64,000 nt of DNA, taken from NCBI RefSeq assembly GCF_020042345.1, contig NZ_CP083387.1, positions 1,116,001-1,180,000 of the forward strand, given 5' to 3'. The translations under genes and the position numbers were made by a program. The notes under the pieces were generated by a model that worked only from the letters and a program-made list of their open reading frames with translations, was not told the origin of the DNA and ran no database searches. Positions 26,310 to 34,106 of the stretch are shown piece after piece. Source of the DNA: Arachidicoccus terrestris. GTDB lineage: Bacteria > Bacteroidota > Bacteroidia > Chitinophagales > Chitinophagaceae. Within the stretch, counting starts at the first letter, position 1, and each line of letters begins with the position of its first letter.

Positions 26310-26583
26310 TGCGATAGTCGCTAACGTTCCATTCTTTTGATTTTTGCGCCAAAATAGTTATATAGAACGTCAAAAGCTTCTTCTTGAAAATTGATATTCG
26401 TTCTAATAATTGTATTTCACCTCTTTCACCCAAATGTGATTACATAACACTTCGCATTGGGAAGGGTGTGAATATTCACAGCCCATTTCTTGATCCCATA
26501 GCTAAAGAATATTCATAAAGCGAGATCCCACCTTGATTCAATTTTTTAATAATCTGTCTTTTGTCATCAATTGAAAATTCACC
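26310..26583 (-). pseudogene. Decayed IS transposase OrfA remnant
   Basis: Read on the minus strand from 26583, the sequence gives GEFSIDDKRQIIKKLNQGG, like the helix-turn-helix start of small IS transposase OrfA proteins. It then hits stops and frame changes; a later stretch, GEIQLLERISIFKKKL, resembles the leucine-zipper part of OrfA. No complete frame survives and no terminal repeats are visible. It fills the gap between the SNF2 helicase and the TlpA gene. Confidence 0.4.
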
Positions 26584-27447
26584 TTAACGCAGGCTTGTCA
26601 CCGCTGGTTGGGCCGGGCCGGTAAGTAATTTATTAAACACCCTTCTAATTGATTTAAAATTGCCGATTTTTATAATCTTACCATCCTTTCCAACCAAAAT
26701 CTTGGTAGGAAATTCGAATACGCCCAGCTTTCCTTCTATATATGCCTTCGCGTCAGGAACAATCTGAAAAGCGAAGCCCTGCCTTGTCAGGAATTTTTCA
26801 ATGGCAGCGCTGTCATCCAGACAAAGGCTCAAAAATACGACATCCTTCCTGTCCTTATATGGATACACCCACCGGTTCAGATCAGGCATCTCATTTACAC
26901 AAGCGGTGCATCTCACAAACCAGGTATCCAATACAAGAATCTTTCCTTTACAATTGGCATTTGTATAGTTTTTTCCTTCGATCGTTGTGAAATCAAAATC
27001 AGGCAGTGGTGTCCCTTCCTTTTCAAATTGCCATAACGCTGTGGCTGCCATTTGCCGGATGGTACCGGCGATATCAGTCACAATTTTCTCGGGCAATGGT
27101 ATGAGCTGATAAGTATATTGATCCTGGTTAATTCCTGTATTTACAGGCATAAACTTACCTGTATTTAATTTCTCCAAAAAGACTTTTTTAGAGATTTGTT
27201 GACTGTCCGTATTCAATGCAATAAAATTCCTTGAAAGGTCAACACTGTCATACCAATAATTCCAAAAGCTCTTAAAATCCTTGGTCAGTTTATTTACATC
27301 CGGATGAAGCGTTATGGCAACGGATGCCGGTTGATCAGCAGTAGCATGCACATTAACCCGGTCCGTTCGCGTATCACAGCCAATACTGAATAATCCAAAA
27401 CAGCAAACAGGCATCAAACATGTAGATAAAAGAAAATTTATACGCAT
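26584..27447 (-). CDS. TlpA-like thioredoxin lipoprotein
   Basis: A 287-residue exported lipoprotein with a thioredoxin-like domain. ATG 27447 is preferred over ATG 27489 because it puts a proper signal at the N-terminus, with lipobox FSIGC and Cys about residue 24. The TlpA/AhpC-like domain covers about residues 150-275, with the redox pair in 'WFVRCTACVNEMPDL' (CxxC) and the cis-Pro region 'VFEFPTKILV'. It should reduce or exchange disulfides at the cell envelope. Bacteroidota carry many such proteins; the client is unknown. It lies next to a decayed IS trace. Confidence 0.82.
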   Translation of the reverse strand: MRINFLLSTCLMPVCCFGLFSIGCDTRTDRVNVHATADQPASVAITLHPDVNKLTKDFKSFWNYWYDSVDLSRNFIALNTDSQQISKKVFLEKLNTGKFMPVNTGINQDQYTYQLIPLPEKIVTDIAGTIRQMAATALWQFEKEGTPLPDFDFTTIEGKNYTNANCKGKILVLDTWFVRCTACVNEMPDLNRWVYPYKDRKDVVFLSLCLDDSAAIEKFLTRQGFAFQIVPDAKAYIEGKLGVFEFPTKILVGKDGKIIKIGNFKSIRRVFNKLLTGPAQPAVTSLR

Positions 27448-27570
27448 ACAATGACTTTGATCAACGTACCGGCAATGAATATACAACAAATTCCCTTTAT
27501 ACCCCCTTTTTACGTAGCATAGATATATTCATCTATTGCTGAAATCATTTTAATCAAATGACGGACGCTC

Positions 27571-28905
27571 TCAGGATTGCAGCAGTCGTTCTATGGCTTT
27601 GTGATAAGTAATAAAATCAAAGCTGGAAAGCGCTTTATCCATATTGGCTTTAATCTGGGCGGTGCAAAGATTACCGATACTTCCTTCATGGGTATGATGC
27701 ACTTTAGTGGAATAGTCAAACTTACCGGCTTCAATATCCAGCCCCACTTTCTTGTACGCGTCCCGGAACGGCATACCGGCTAAAACCAGTTTATTGACTT
27801 CTTCTACACTGAAAATATATTTATACTTAGGATCTTCGACGATATCTTTATTAACTTCCATATGACTGATCATGAGTCCCGTCATTTCAATGCAGTTATG
27901 GAGGGTCTGGAAGGCCGGGAACAAGTGCTCTTTTAATAATTGCAGTTCCCTGTGATAACCCGAAGGCAGATTGGTAGTCATCATCATTATCTCATTCGGT
28001 AAGGCTTTCATCCGGTTACTATACCCCCTGATCAATTCAAATACATCCGGGTTCTTTTTGTGTGGCATAATACTGCTACCGGTGGTCAGTTCCGGCGGAA
28101 AAGAAATAAAAGAAAAGTTCTGTGACAGGTACAGGCAGCAATCCATCGCCAGCCTGGCCAGGGTCTCAGCAATGCCCGCCATTGCCATGGCAGTGACTCT
28201 TTCTGCCTTGCCTCTGCCCATCTGCGCATAGACCACATTATAATTTAAGTCAGCAAAACCCAGGAGCTCGGTAGTAAGTGTCCTGTTTACCGGAAAAGAG
28301 GATCCATATCCGGCCGCTGAGCCTAATGGATTTTTATTGACTACCTGATAGGCTGATTGTAATGTCAGCATATCATCAGCCAAGCCTTCTGCGTAAGCAC
28401 CCAGCCATAGTCCAAACGACGAAGGCATGGCGATCTGCAGATGGGTATAACCTGGTAATAACACATCTTTATATGCTTCACTCTTTTCTATCAATAAATC
28501 AAACAAAGAACGTACGTCCCTGGTGATTTTTTCTATTTCTGCTCTGAGAAATAACTTGAGGTCTACCAGCACCTGATCATTACGGCTTCTGGCCGCATGG
28601 ATCTTTTTGCCTGTATCCCCCAATTTCTTTGTTAGCAGAAACTCTATCTGGGAATGGATATCTTCCACCTCTTCCTGAATCGCGAATTTTCCTTGAAGAA
28701 TATCCTTATAGATATCCTTCAATGCCGCAAGCAGCTCATTTTTTTCAGCTTCCGTCAATAAACCAATAGTGGAAAGCATCGTGGCATGCGCCATATTGCC
28801 CAGAACGTCAAAAGGGGCCAACTGCGTATCAAACTCTCTGTCCCTGCCGACAGTAAAATTTTCTACTTCTTTCAATGCAGTTGTATTTTTCGCCCAGAGT
28901 TTCAT
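27571..28905 (-). CDS. argH: Argininosuccinate lyase
   Basis: A 444-residue enzyme that splits argininosuccinate to arginine and fumarate, the last step of arginine synthesis. The superfamily signature is GSSIMPHKKNPD, with the catalytic Ser loop; HSRNDQ-type residues appear in 'HAARSRNDQVLVD' and TxxxH in 'GYTHLQIAMPSSF'. Length is normal. It stands about 3 kb from the other arg genes, separated by four or five unrelated genes on both strands, although the direction is the same. Confidence 0.95.
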   Translation of the reverse strand: MKLWAKNTTALKEVENFTVGRDREFDTQLAPFDVLGNMAHATMLSTIGLLTEAEKNELLAALKDIYKDILQGKFAIQEEVEDIHSQIEFLLTKKLGDTGKKIHAARSRNDQVLVDLKLFLRAEIEKITRDVRSLFDLLIEKSEAYKDVLLPGYTHLQIAMPSSFGLWLGAYAEGLADDMLTLQSAYQVVNKNPLGSAAGYGSSFPVNRTLTTELLGFADLNYNVVYAQMGRGKAERVTAMAMAGIAETLARLAMDCCLYLSQNFSFISFPPELTTGSSIMPHKKNPDVFELIRGYSNRMKALPNEIMMMTTNLPSGYHRELQLLKEHLFPAFQTLHNCIEMTGLMISHMEVNKDIVEDPKYKYIFSVEEVNKLVLAGMPFRDAYKKVGLDIEAGKFDYSTKVHHTHEGSIGNLCTAQIKANMDKALSSFDFITYHKAIERLLQS

Positions 28906-29015
28906 CGATATCCTATTTTAAAATGATTGATATGCCGCCACTGCCGTATATACCGGCCCCTGCCGGAAGGCAATGATTTCCTATGCAAAGAAACAGTATT
29001 TAACGCGGATTATAA

Positions 29016-29023
29016 TATCTTTG
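29016..29023 (+). promoter_or_regulatory. Bacteroidota -7 box for gntK
   Basis: TATCTTTG matches TAnnTTTG, 20 bases before ATG 29044. It supports 29044 over the upstream in-frame start at 28927. Confidence 0.65.
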
Positions 29024-29043
29024 AAAGACAAAAACAGAAAAAG

Positions 29044-29562
29044 ATGCGGGGAAAATGTATAATCGTTATGGGTGTTTCGGGCTGTGGCAAATCCACCATC
29101 GCTAAAGCCATACAGCAGCAAACGGGTGCTATTTTTCTGGAGGGAGATGATTTTCATTCCCCAGAAAATATTGCCAAAATGCACAGTGGGCACCCTTTAA
29201 ACGACCAGGACCGCGCCGGATGGTTAAAAGCCATCCACGAAAAAGTGACAGCCCTTACAGAAGACAGTAAAGATGTCATCGTTTCCTGCTCAGCACTCAA
29301 AAAAAGTTACCGGGATATCCTGCGCCGTGATATTGACAATATGCTGTTTGTCTATCTGAAAGGGTCCTTTGCGTTAATCCATTCCTGGATGGTAGCCAGG
29401 AAGCACCATTTTATGCCGGCTGGGCTCCTTAAAAGTCAGTTTAATACCCTGGAAGAGCCGGGTTCTGCCGAAAAAGACACGATTACCATTCATATCCAGC
29501 CAAATCTTAAAAAAGAAATCCATCAGGTCTTTGAACGGCTGCGCGGCAGGGGGTATATGTAA
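29044..29562 (+). CDS. gntK: Gluconokinase
   Basis: A 172-residue kinase that converts gluconate to 6-phosphogluconate for the pentose phosphate or Entner-Doudoroff routes. Walker A is GVSGCGKST at residues 10-18, followed by family marks 'LEGDDFHSPENIAKM', 'GHPLNDQDRAGWL' and 'VVSCSALKKSYRD'-like (here IVSCSALKKSYRD). Length equals that of E. coli GntK. The start at 29044 is set by the promoter box and by the position of the P-loop. No other gluconate genes are nearby. Confidence 0.9.
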   Translation: MRGKCIIVMGVSGCGKSTIAKAIQQQTGAIFLEGDDFHSPENIAKMHSGHPLNDQDRAGWLKAIHEKVTALTEDSKDVIVSCSALKKSYRDILRRDIDNMLFVYLKGSFALIHSWMVARKHHFMPAGLLKSQFNTLEEPGSAEKDTITIHIQPNLKKEIHQVFERLRGRGYM

Positions 29563-29569
29563 TAACCCT

Positions 29570-30262
29570 TTATTTCCTGTTATTTTTTTTCTGCGGGCGA
29601 GGTTTTTCTCCTTCTTTATCTTTGACCAGCCTGAAGTAAAGCGGGATCAACATCAGTAAGTATCTGCCCCAAACCGCATCAAAAATCCAGCAGGCTAAAA
29701 AGGAAATCAGAAAGGCAAAAGGAAGGATGAGCGCCCTGATTTTGGCATTACGTACAAATCTTTTAGGAAAAACCTGCTTACAAACAGGATTACCGGGTTT
29801 AGTAATATAAACCCATATCCAGAAATTCGTCAATCCGCAAAAGATGATATTCAGGCTGTATATTAAAAATGGCCCCAGTAGATGCACATATTGCTCGGAT
29901 ACATATGCACTATAAACCTGGGTTGAGAAAGGCATCAGCACAATGGCCGCCAGCAGCAGTAAATTCAGGAAAATCAGCTTAGGCGAATAATCCGTAATAT
30001 AGCCAAAAACTGCATGATGTTTTGACCAGTAAAGCCCTATGAGCGCAAAACTCATAAAAAAGCCAATAAATTCCGGGACCATTTCCGCCATTTTCTCACT
30101 AAAAGAACGATTGGTAAGCGGAAGTCCTTCCAGACTGGGTGGATGAATTTCAATGATTAATAAAGTAATGGCAATGGCGAACACGGCATCACTGAACAAA
30201 ATAAGCCGGTCCACCTGGAATCTTTTTCTTTCTTCAGTCAGCAAATCATGCATACGTCGCAC
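29570..30262 (-). CDS. TMEM175/DUF1211-family membrane protein
   Basis: A 230-residue protein with about six hydrophobic segments. The first helix carries the family motif F-S-D in 'DRLILFSDAVFAIAITLLI' (residues about 19-37), which lines the pore in bacterial TMEM175 potassium channels. A second ATG lies at 30253. The C-terminal tail is basic (KPRPQKKNNRK). Ion selectivity is inferred from the family. It converges with gntK, 7 bases from stop to stop. Confidence 0.82.
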   Translation of the reverse strand: MRRMHDLLTEERKRFQVDRLILFSDAVFAIAITLLIIEIHPPSLEGLPLTNRSFSEKMAEMVPEFIGFFMSFALIGLYWSKHHAVFGYITDYSPKLIFLNLLLLAAIVLMPFSTQVYSAYVSEQYVHLLGPFLIYSLNIIFCGLTNFWIWVYITKPGNPVCKQVFPKRFVRNAKIRALILPFAFLISFLACWIFDAVWGRYLLMLIPLYFRLVKDKEGEKPRPQKKNNRK

Positions 30263-30452
30263 TTGAAGTTGGACAATAATGAAATAATTATCTAATATCT
30301 ATGCTAAAATTAAGGTGCGGTGCGAGAAATTTGGCAGGGTTTGTCTCTTTTTTTGTCAATATTTCCCGTTTTTTTTCTACTTTTAAAAGGAAGTCAAGGC
30401 AAAAACGCTGGATTTTGGGTATCTATTCCCCTCAACCCCTAAAAATTGACCT

Positions 30453-30713
30453 ATGATGGAAGATAAAAAAAATAAAGGTAAACACAATCTGTTCGATCTA
30501 AAGCATCTTAATAAAAGCAAGGTCATCTGGCTGAGTGTCCTATGGGTAATCGCCGTTGTTTGTTGCCTGATTTACATGAGTGATTTTTTTAGCCGATCGG
30601 TTTTTACCAGAAGGTCCTTTACCCTATGGGTTATTTTGATTGTCTCCGGGTATACCATTGTCAAGATTCATAGAAATTACAATCGCCAAAAAAGAGGCGA
30701 AGAAATATCATAG
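30453..30713 (+). CDS. Small two-helix membrane protein
   Basis: An 86-residue hypothetical protein with two hydrophobic segments (about residues 26-44, VIWLSVLWVIAVVCCLIYM, and 57-73, LWVILIVSGYTIVKI) and basic ends. Start is at ATG 30453 or the adjacent ATG 30456. No motif is recognised, and it is divergent from the TMEM175 gene. Its coding reality rests on the coherent two-helix pattern. Confidence 0.55.
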   Translation: MMEDKKNKGKHNLFDLKHLNKSKVIWLSVLWVIAVVCCLIYMSDFFSRSVFTRRSFTLWVILIVSGYTIVKIHRNYNRQKRGEEIS

Positions 30714-30981
30714 ACAGCCTTGCTTTTGACTTTCCAGCGCATCTGCCGGCACTGATTAAATGTCATAAACTATAGCCATACGTTGAATCCTGCAGTCAGG
30801 GTTATAGTAATAATCCTTTGTTTGCAGTTTTTATCCATTTGAAAAATTCCGGGTCGTATATACTTTCCGCTATATCTATAGCCTTCCGGGATAAAAGCTT
30901 ACTGCTCTTCCCCTTTGGCTTCAGCCTGATATGAAACTCAACCGTTTTGAAGAAGTCAACCTTAAAAAGAATAATATCGAC

Positions 30982-31010
30982 AAATATTTATTGTTTATCA
31001 ATAAATATTT
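30982..31010. promoter_or_regulatory. Operator-like 12-bp perfect inverted repeat
   Basis: AAATATTTATTG (30982-30993) and CAATAAATATTT (30999-31010) are perfect inverted repeats with a 5-base spacer. The palindrome covers the -33 TTG and most of the spacer of the downstream promoter, where a bound dimer would block RNA polymerase. The obvious candidate binder is the HTH protein encoded at 31587. Confidence 0.75.
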
Positions 31011-31020
31011 ATTACCTTTG
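30991..31020 (+). promoter_or_regulatory. Complete Bacteroidota promoter for the DUF2975-HTH operon
   Basis: TTG (30991-30993), exactly 19 bases, then TACCTTTG (31013-31020). This matches the -33/-7 consensus in both boxes and spacing and lies 25 bases before ATG 31046. Confidence 0.8.
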
Positions 31021-31045
31021 CATTAAACATCAAAACCTAAATGTT

Positions 31046-31582
31046 ATGGCAAAACGAGATAATCTGCTGTTCAAAGCTTTGCTGGTAGTAGCTTGGCTCA
31101 TCTTTACAGGCTTATGTATACAAACCGGAGGTCTGGTTGTCAATTTTATTTTTAGTATCTGCCGGCCAGACTATTTACCACGGCTATACCAGAAGCTGGA
31201 TCTGACTGATATGTACAGACATGGCAGGTGGGCTTTTTTCGGGATGTACACATTCATCCTTTTCATCTCCTTTCTAAAAGCTTATCTATTCTATATTGTC
31301 ATCAGACTTATGCACAAATTCGATTTATCAAAACCGTTTAATCACTTTGTTGCCACGCAGATAACTAAAATCAGCGCCTGCGCCTTTTCTATCGGAATTA
31401 TCAGCTATATCGGACATCAATCTGCCAGTAATCTGCAACATCATGGTTATATAACGGATACGCTTAACCCATTTTGGGCCGACAGTCACGCATTTATTTT
31501 AATGTCAGCCATCGTCTATATCATAGCCGTTATTTTCAAAAGAGGCATTGACATCCAAACCGAAAATGATTTAACCATATAA
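31046..31582 (+). CDS. DUF2975 membrane protein
   Basis: 178 residues with four hydrophobic segments (about residues 8-30, 61-83, 108-126 and 147-167). This layout fits the DUF2975 family, commonly encoded next to a small HTH protein, as in Bacillus yoaS-yozG. ATG 31046 was chosen because the promoter ends at 31020; an upstream in-frame start at 30947 lies before the promoter. The next gene starts 4 bases after its stop, forming a two-gene operon. The family may hold or sense for its HTH partner, which is inference. Confidence 0.8.
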   Translation: MAKRDNLLFKALLVVAWLIFTGLCIQTGGLVVNFIFSICRPDYLPRLYQKLDLTDMYRHGRWAFFGMYTFILFISFLKAYLFYIVIRLMHKFDLSKPFNHFVATQITKISACAFSIGIISYIGHQSASNLQHHGYITDTLNPFWADSHAFILMSAIVYIIAVIFKRGIDIQTENDLTI

Positions 31583-31586
31583 TTCC

Positions 31587-31841
31587 ATGCCGATAATAGT
31601 CAACTTAGATGTCATGATGGCCAAGCGTAAAATGTCGCTAAATGAGCTTTCCGATAAAGTTGGTCTGACGCTCTCTAATTTATCCATTTTGAAAACAGGG
31701 AAAGCAAAAGCCATTCGGTTCAATACATTAGAAGCAATATGCCAGGCACTCAATTGCCAGCCGGGAGATATTTTGGAATATGCCAATAGCTCCCCGGCAA
31801 CAGATAGGGCCGGTGAGAAGGATAAAACAGAAGCAGAATAA
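31587..31841 (+). CDS. Small XRE-type HTH regulator (YozG-like)
   Basis: 84 residues with one HTH domain over residues 1-66: 'MMAKRKMSLNELSDKVGLTLSNLSILKTGKAKAIRF' (quoted in part: LNELSDKVGLTLSNLSILK) followed by 'TLEAICQALNCQPGDILEY', typical of YozG-type Cro/CI regulators. The C-terminal 18 residues are hydrophilic. Translated directly after the DUF2975 protein. It most likely binds the palindrome at 30982-31010 and represses its own operon. Confidence 0.9.
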   Translation: MPIIVNLDVMMAKRKMSLNELSDKVGLTLSNLSILKTGKAKAIRFNTLEAICQALNCQPGDILEYANSSPATDRAGEKDKTEAE

Positions 31842-31896
31842 AATAACTTCTGTTATACTGTCCATTACCCCGGACATGCAGCCGATCCCAATAAAA

Positions 31897-31950
31897 AGCG
31901 GGCCGCCTCATCCTTATTGTCGATAAGAGATAAAGCGGCCCGCTGCGTTT
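31897..31950. terminator. Bidirectional terminator between HTH gene and argE-like gene
   Basis: AGCGGGCCGC (31897-31906) pairs with GCGGCCCGCT (31935-31944), with an inner CTTAT/ATAAG stem. There is an A-run on the left (31893-31897) and GCGTTTTA on the right. It ends both converging transcripts. Confidence 0.88.
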
Positions 31951-31988
31951 TATATTAACGTGTACCTATTATAGCATCTTAGGGATAC

Positions 31989-33098
31989 CTAGATAAACCG
32001 GGTGGTGTCCAGCATCTGAATATATCTTTCTATTCCTGATTTAATCTCATCCACATAAATAAACTCGTCGGCGGTGTGAGATCTGGCACTGTCGCCAGGC
32101 CCGCACTTCAGAGCCGGGAATGGCATTAATGCCTTATCAGAACAGGTAGGAGATCCATAAGGCTCCCCGCCCAGCCGGATAGCCGCCTGAACCAAAGGAT
32201 GCTCCACTTCAATACGGGTGGACCTCAGCCGAATGCTACGTTCTTTAAAATCGCTTTTGATATTGTCCTTTATAATAGCCAGGACCTCCTCATGGGTATA
32301 ACAGTCAGGTATACGGATATCTACAACAAAGCTACATTCTGCCGGCACGACATTATGGGCTTTATTCTCTGTTTCTATGACAGTAACAGTCTGGTGTACT
32401 TCGCCCAGCCACTCAGAGTCTTTAGGGTATTTAAAGGTTTCAAACCATTGAATATCTTTAAGTGCTGTATAGATCGCATTATCGCCTTCATTGCGGGCAG
32501 CATGTCCGGCCCGGCCCTGCGCCTTGGCATCCAGTACCATCAGGCCCTTTTCTGCGATAGCCAGGTTCATTTTCGTAGGTTCGCCTACGATCGCTGTAAA
32601 TCTATCCTGCTGCTTAAAATCCGGGTGATGAAGGCTCGACAAAAATTCATCGTGCTTAAGTAGCGCCTCAATACCATCTTTACCGGTAATCTCCTCTTCC
32701 GCGGTTGCCGCCAGTACCAGATTGAAGGACAAACCCGGATTGTCATAAAAATGTACAAATGCAGCGATCAGTGATACCAGGCATCCGCCGGCATCGTTGG
32801 ATCCCAGTCCGTATAATTTCCCGGCTTCTATATCAGGCACAAAAGGGGAACGGGTATATTTAGGATTCGGTTTTACCGTGTCGTGATGCGAGTTGAGTAA
32901 TATGGTAGGCTTAAGGGGATCAAAATACTTATTGATCGCCCAAACATTGTTCAGATATTGGCGGGCCGGAATATCTTTATTATGCAAGAAGGTTCTGATA
33001 ATGACTGCGGTCTTATCCTCCTGTCGGGAATAAGAAGGTGTGGCAATTAATTCTTTCAGCAAATTGACTGCGTCCTCAAATAGAGAATATTGTTCCAT
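31989..33098 (-). CDS. M20 deacylase of the arginine pathway (ArgE-like)
   Basis: A 369-residue zinc-dependent M20 amidohydrolase. Metal and catalytic motifs are LLNSHHDTV (His and Asp), LGSNDAGG (bridging Asp), ATAEEEITG (catalytic Glu pair), VGEPT and late His in SHTADEF. As the last gene of the arg operon, next to an acylornithine-type carbamoyltransferase, it should remove the acyl group from N-acylcitrulline and not from N-acetylornithine. ATG 33098 (MEQYSLF) is preferred over a start at 33164. Confidence 0.85.
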   Translation of the reverse strand: MEQYSLFEDAVNLLKELIATPSYSRQEDKTAVIIRTFLHNKDIPARQYLNNVWAINKYFDPLKPTILLNSHHDTVKPNPKYTRSPFVPDIEAGKLYGLGSNDAGGCLVSLIAAFVHFYDNPGLSFNLVLAATAEEEITGKDGIEALLKHDEFLSSLHHPDFKQQDRFTAIVGEPTKMNLAIAEKGLMVLDAKAQGRAGHAARNEGDNAIYTALKDIQWFETFKYPKDSEWLGEVHQTVTVIETENKAHNVVPAECSFVVDIRIPDCYTHEEVLAIIKDNIKSDFKERSIRLRSTRIEVEHPLVQAAIRLGGEPYGSPTCSDKALMPFPALKCGPGDSARSHTADEFIYVDEIKSGIERYIQMLDTTRFI

Positions 33099-33192
33099 GC
33101 GTTTTTGTTTTCCAGATAACCGGCCTGTATGGACATGCTCAGATAGGATCATCCTGATACCCACCAGCCGTTACCTGCGATTTATTTTTTGT

Positions 33193-33984
33193 TTAAAGAT
33201 GAATGAGCGTTCCTTTTGTGTTTATTGTGGTGTTGGCATAGAGGTCATTACTGTCACCTATCAGCACATCTTTTACACCACTGTGAATAGCGGCAAAGGC
33301 ATTATCAATTTTCGGGATAATGCCTTCAAATAATTTCTTATCTGTTAATAACTGCTGATAAAGCGCCTGATCAATCTGACCAATAACGGAATCTTCGTTC
33401 TCGATATCCATCAGTACGCCTTTCTTCTCAAAACAATAGATCAGGCGGACCTCAAAGGCAGCAGAAAGCGCCACAGCCAAGACAGAAGCGATAGTGTCAG
33501 CATTCGTGTTCAGCATATGCCCCTGACCGTCATGCGTCAATGCTGCAAATACCGGTGTAATATCTTGTTGAAGTAAAGAGGAGAGAAATACGGTGTTGAT
33601 AAGGCCATCGTGGACATCTCCAACCCAGCCAAAATCCACTTCTTTTACCGGTCTTTTTACTGCAGGGATTACATTGGCATCCGCCCCCGTAAGGCCGATG
33701 GCATTTACCTGCAAGGCCTGCAGGCTGGCCACTATCTTTTTATTGACCAGTCCTCCATAGACCATGGTCACCAGATCAATGGTCTGGTCATCAGTAATAC
33801 GTCGTCCCTGATGATAATTGGGTTCCATACCCAACTGCTGTCCTATTTTTGTAGCAATCTTACCTCCGCCGTGGACCAGTATTTTTTTACCCTTCACACC
33901 GGCGAATGTTTGGAGAAAACCTCGCAGTTTCTCAGGGTCATCAATCACGTTACCGCCAATCTTAATTACAAATAATTGTTCCAT
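33193..33984 (-). CDS. argB: N-acylglutamate kinase
   Basis: A 263-residue amino acid kinase-family enzyme that phosphorylates N-acetyl- or N-succinylglutamate. Motifs are VIKIGGNVID at the N-terminus, ILVHGGGKIAT (nucleotide binding), 'GRRITDDQTIDLVTMVYGG', GLTGADANVI and 'LNTNADTIASVLAVAL'. The length equals E. coli ArgB. The long N-terminal extension of arginine-inhibited hexameric enzymes is absent. Confidence 0.93.
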   Translation of the reverse strand: MEQLFVIKIGGNVIDDPEKLRGFLQTFAGVKGKKILVHGGGKIATKIGQQLGMEPNYHQGRRITDDQTIDLVTMVYGGLVNKKIVASLQALQVNAIGLTGADANVIPAVKRPVKEVDFGWVGDVHDGLINTVFLSSLLQQDITPVFAALTHDGQGHMLNTNADTIASVLAVALSAAFEVRLIYCFEKKGVLMDIENEDSVIGQIDQALYQQLLTDKKLFEGIIPKIDNAFAAIHSGVKDVLIGDSNDLYANTTINTKGTLIHL

Positions 33985-34045
33985 ATATTAAAAAGTAAAT
34001 TGAGTGGTAGGACCCCTCACCCACTGTCTTACCTTTTGATAGCTT

Positions 34046-34092
34046 TAGCCTTCTACAGGCCGGCTTATGGAAACCGGCCTGAGATAAGGCTA
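34046..34092 (-). other. Intra-operon stem-loop between argF' and argB
   Basis: Two stacked stems: TAGCCTT (34046-34052) with AAGGCTA (34086-34092), and CAGGCCGG (34056-34063) with CCGGCCTG (34074-34081). No U-run follows, so it may be a processing or stability element and not a full terminator. Confidence 0.6.
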
Positions 34093-34106
34093 CGCTGGAA
34101 CAAATA

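Larger units (their letters stand above)
30714..31045. other. Intergenic region with promoter, palindrome and an orphan frame
   Basis: The right part holds the DUF2975 promoter and operator-like palindrome (separate entries). On the minus strand a frame from about 30988 down to a stop at 30802 runs for about 60 codons without an ATG and reads VEFHIRLKPKGK..., ending YDPEFFKWIKTANKGLLL. It could be the C-terminal remnant of a lost gene; I do not recognise it. Confidence 0.35.
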
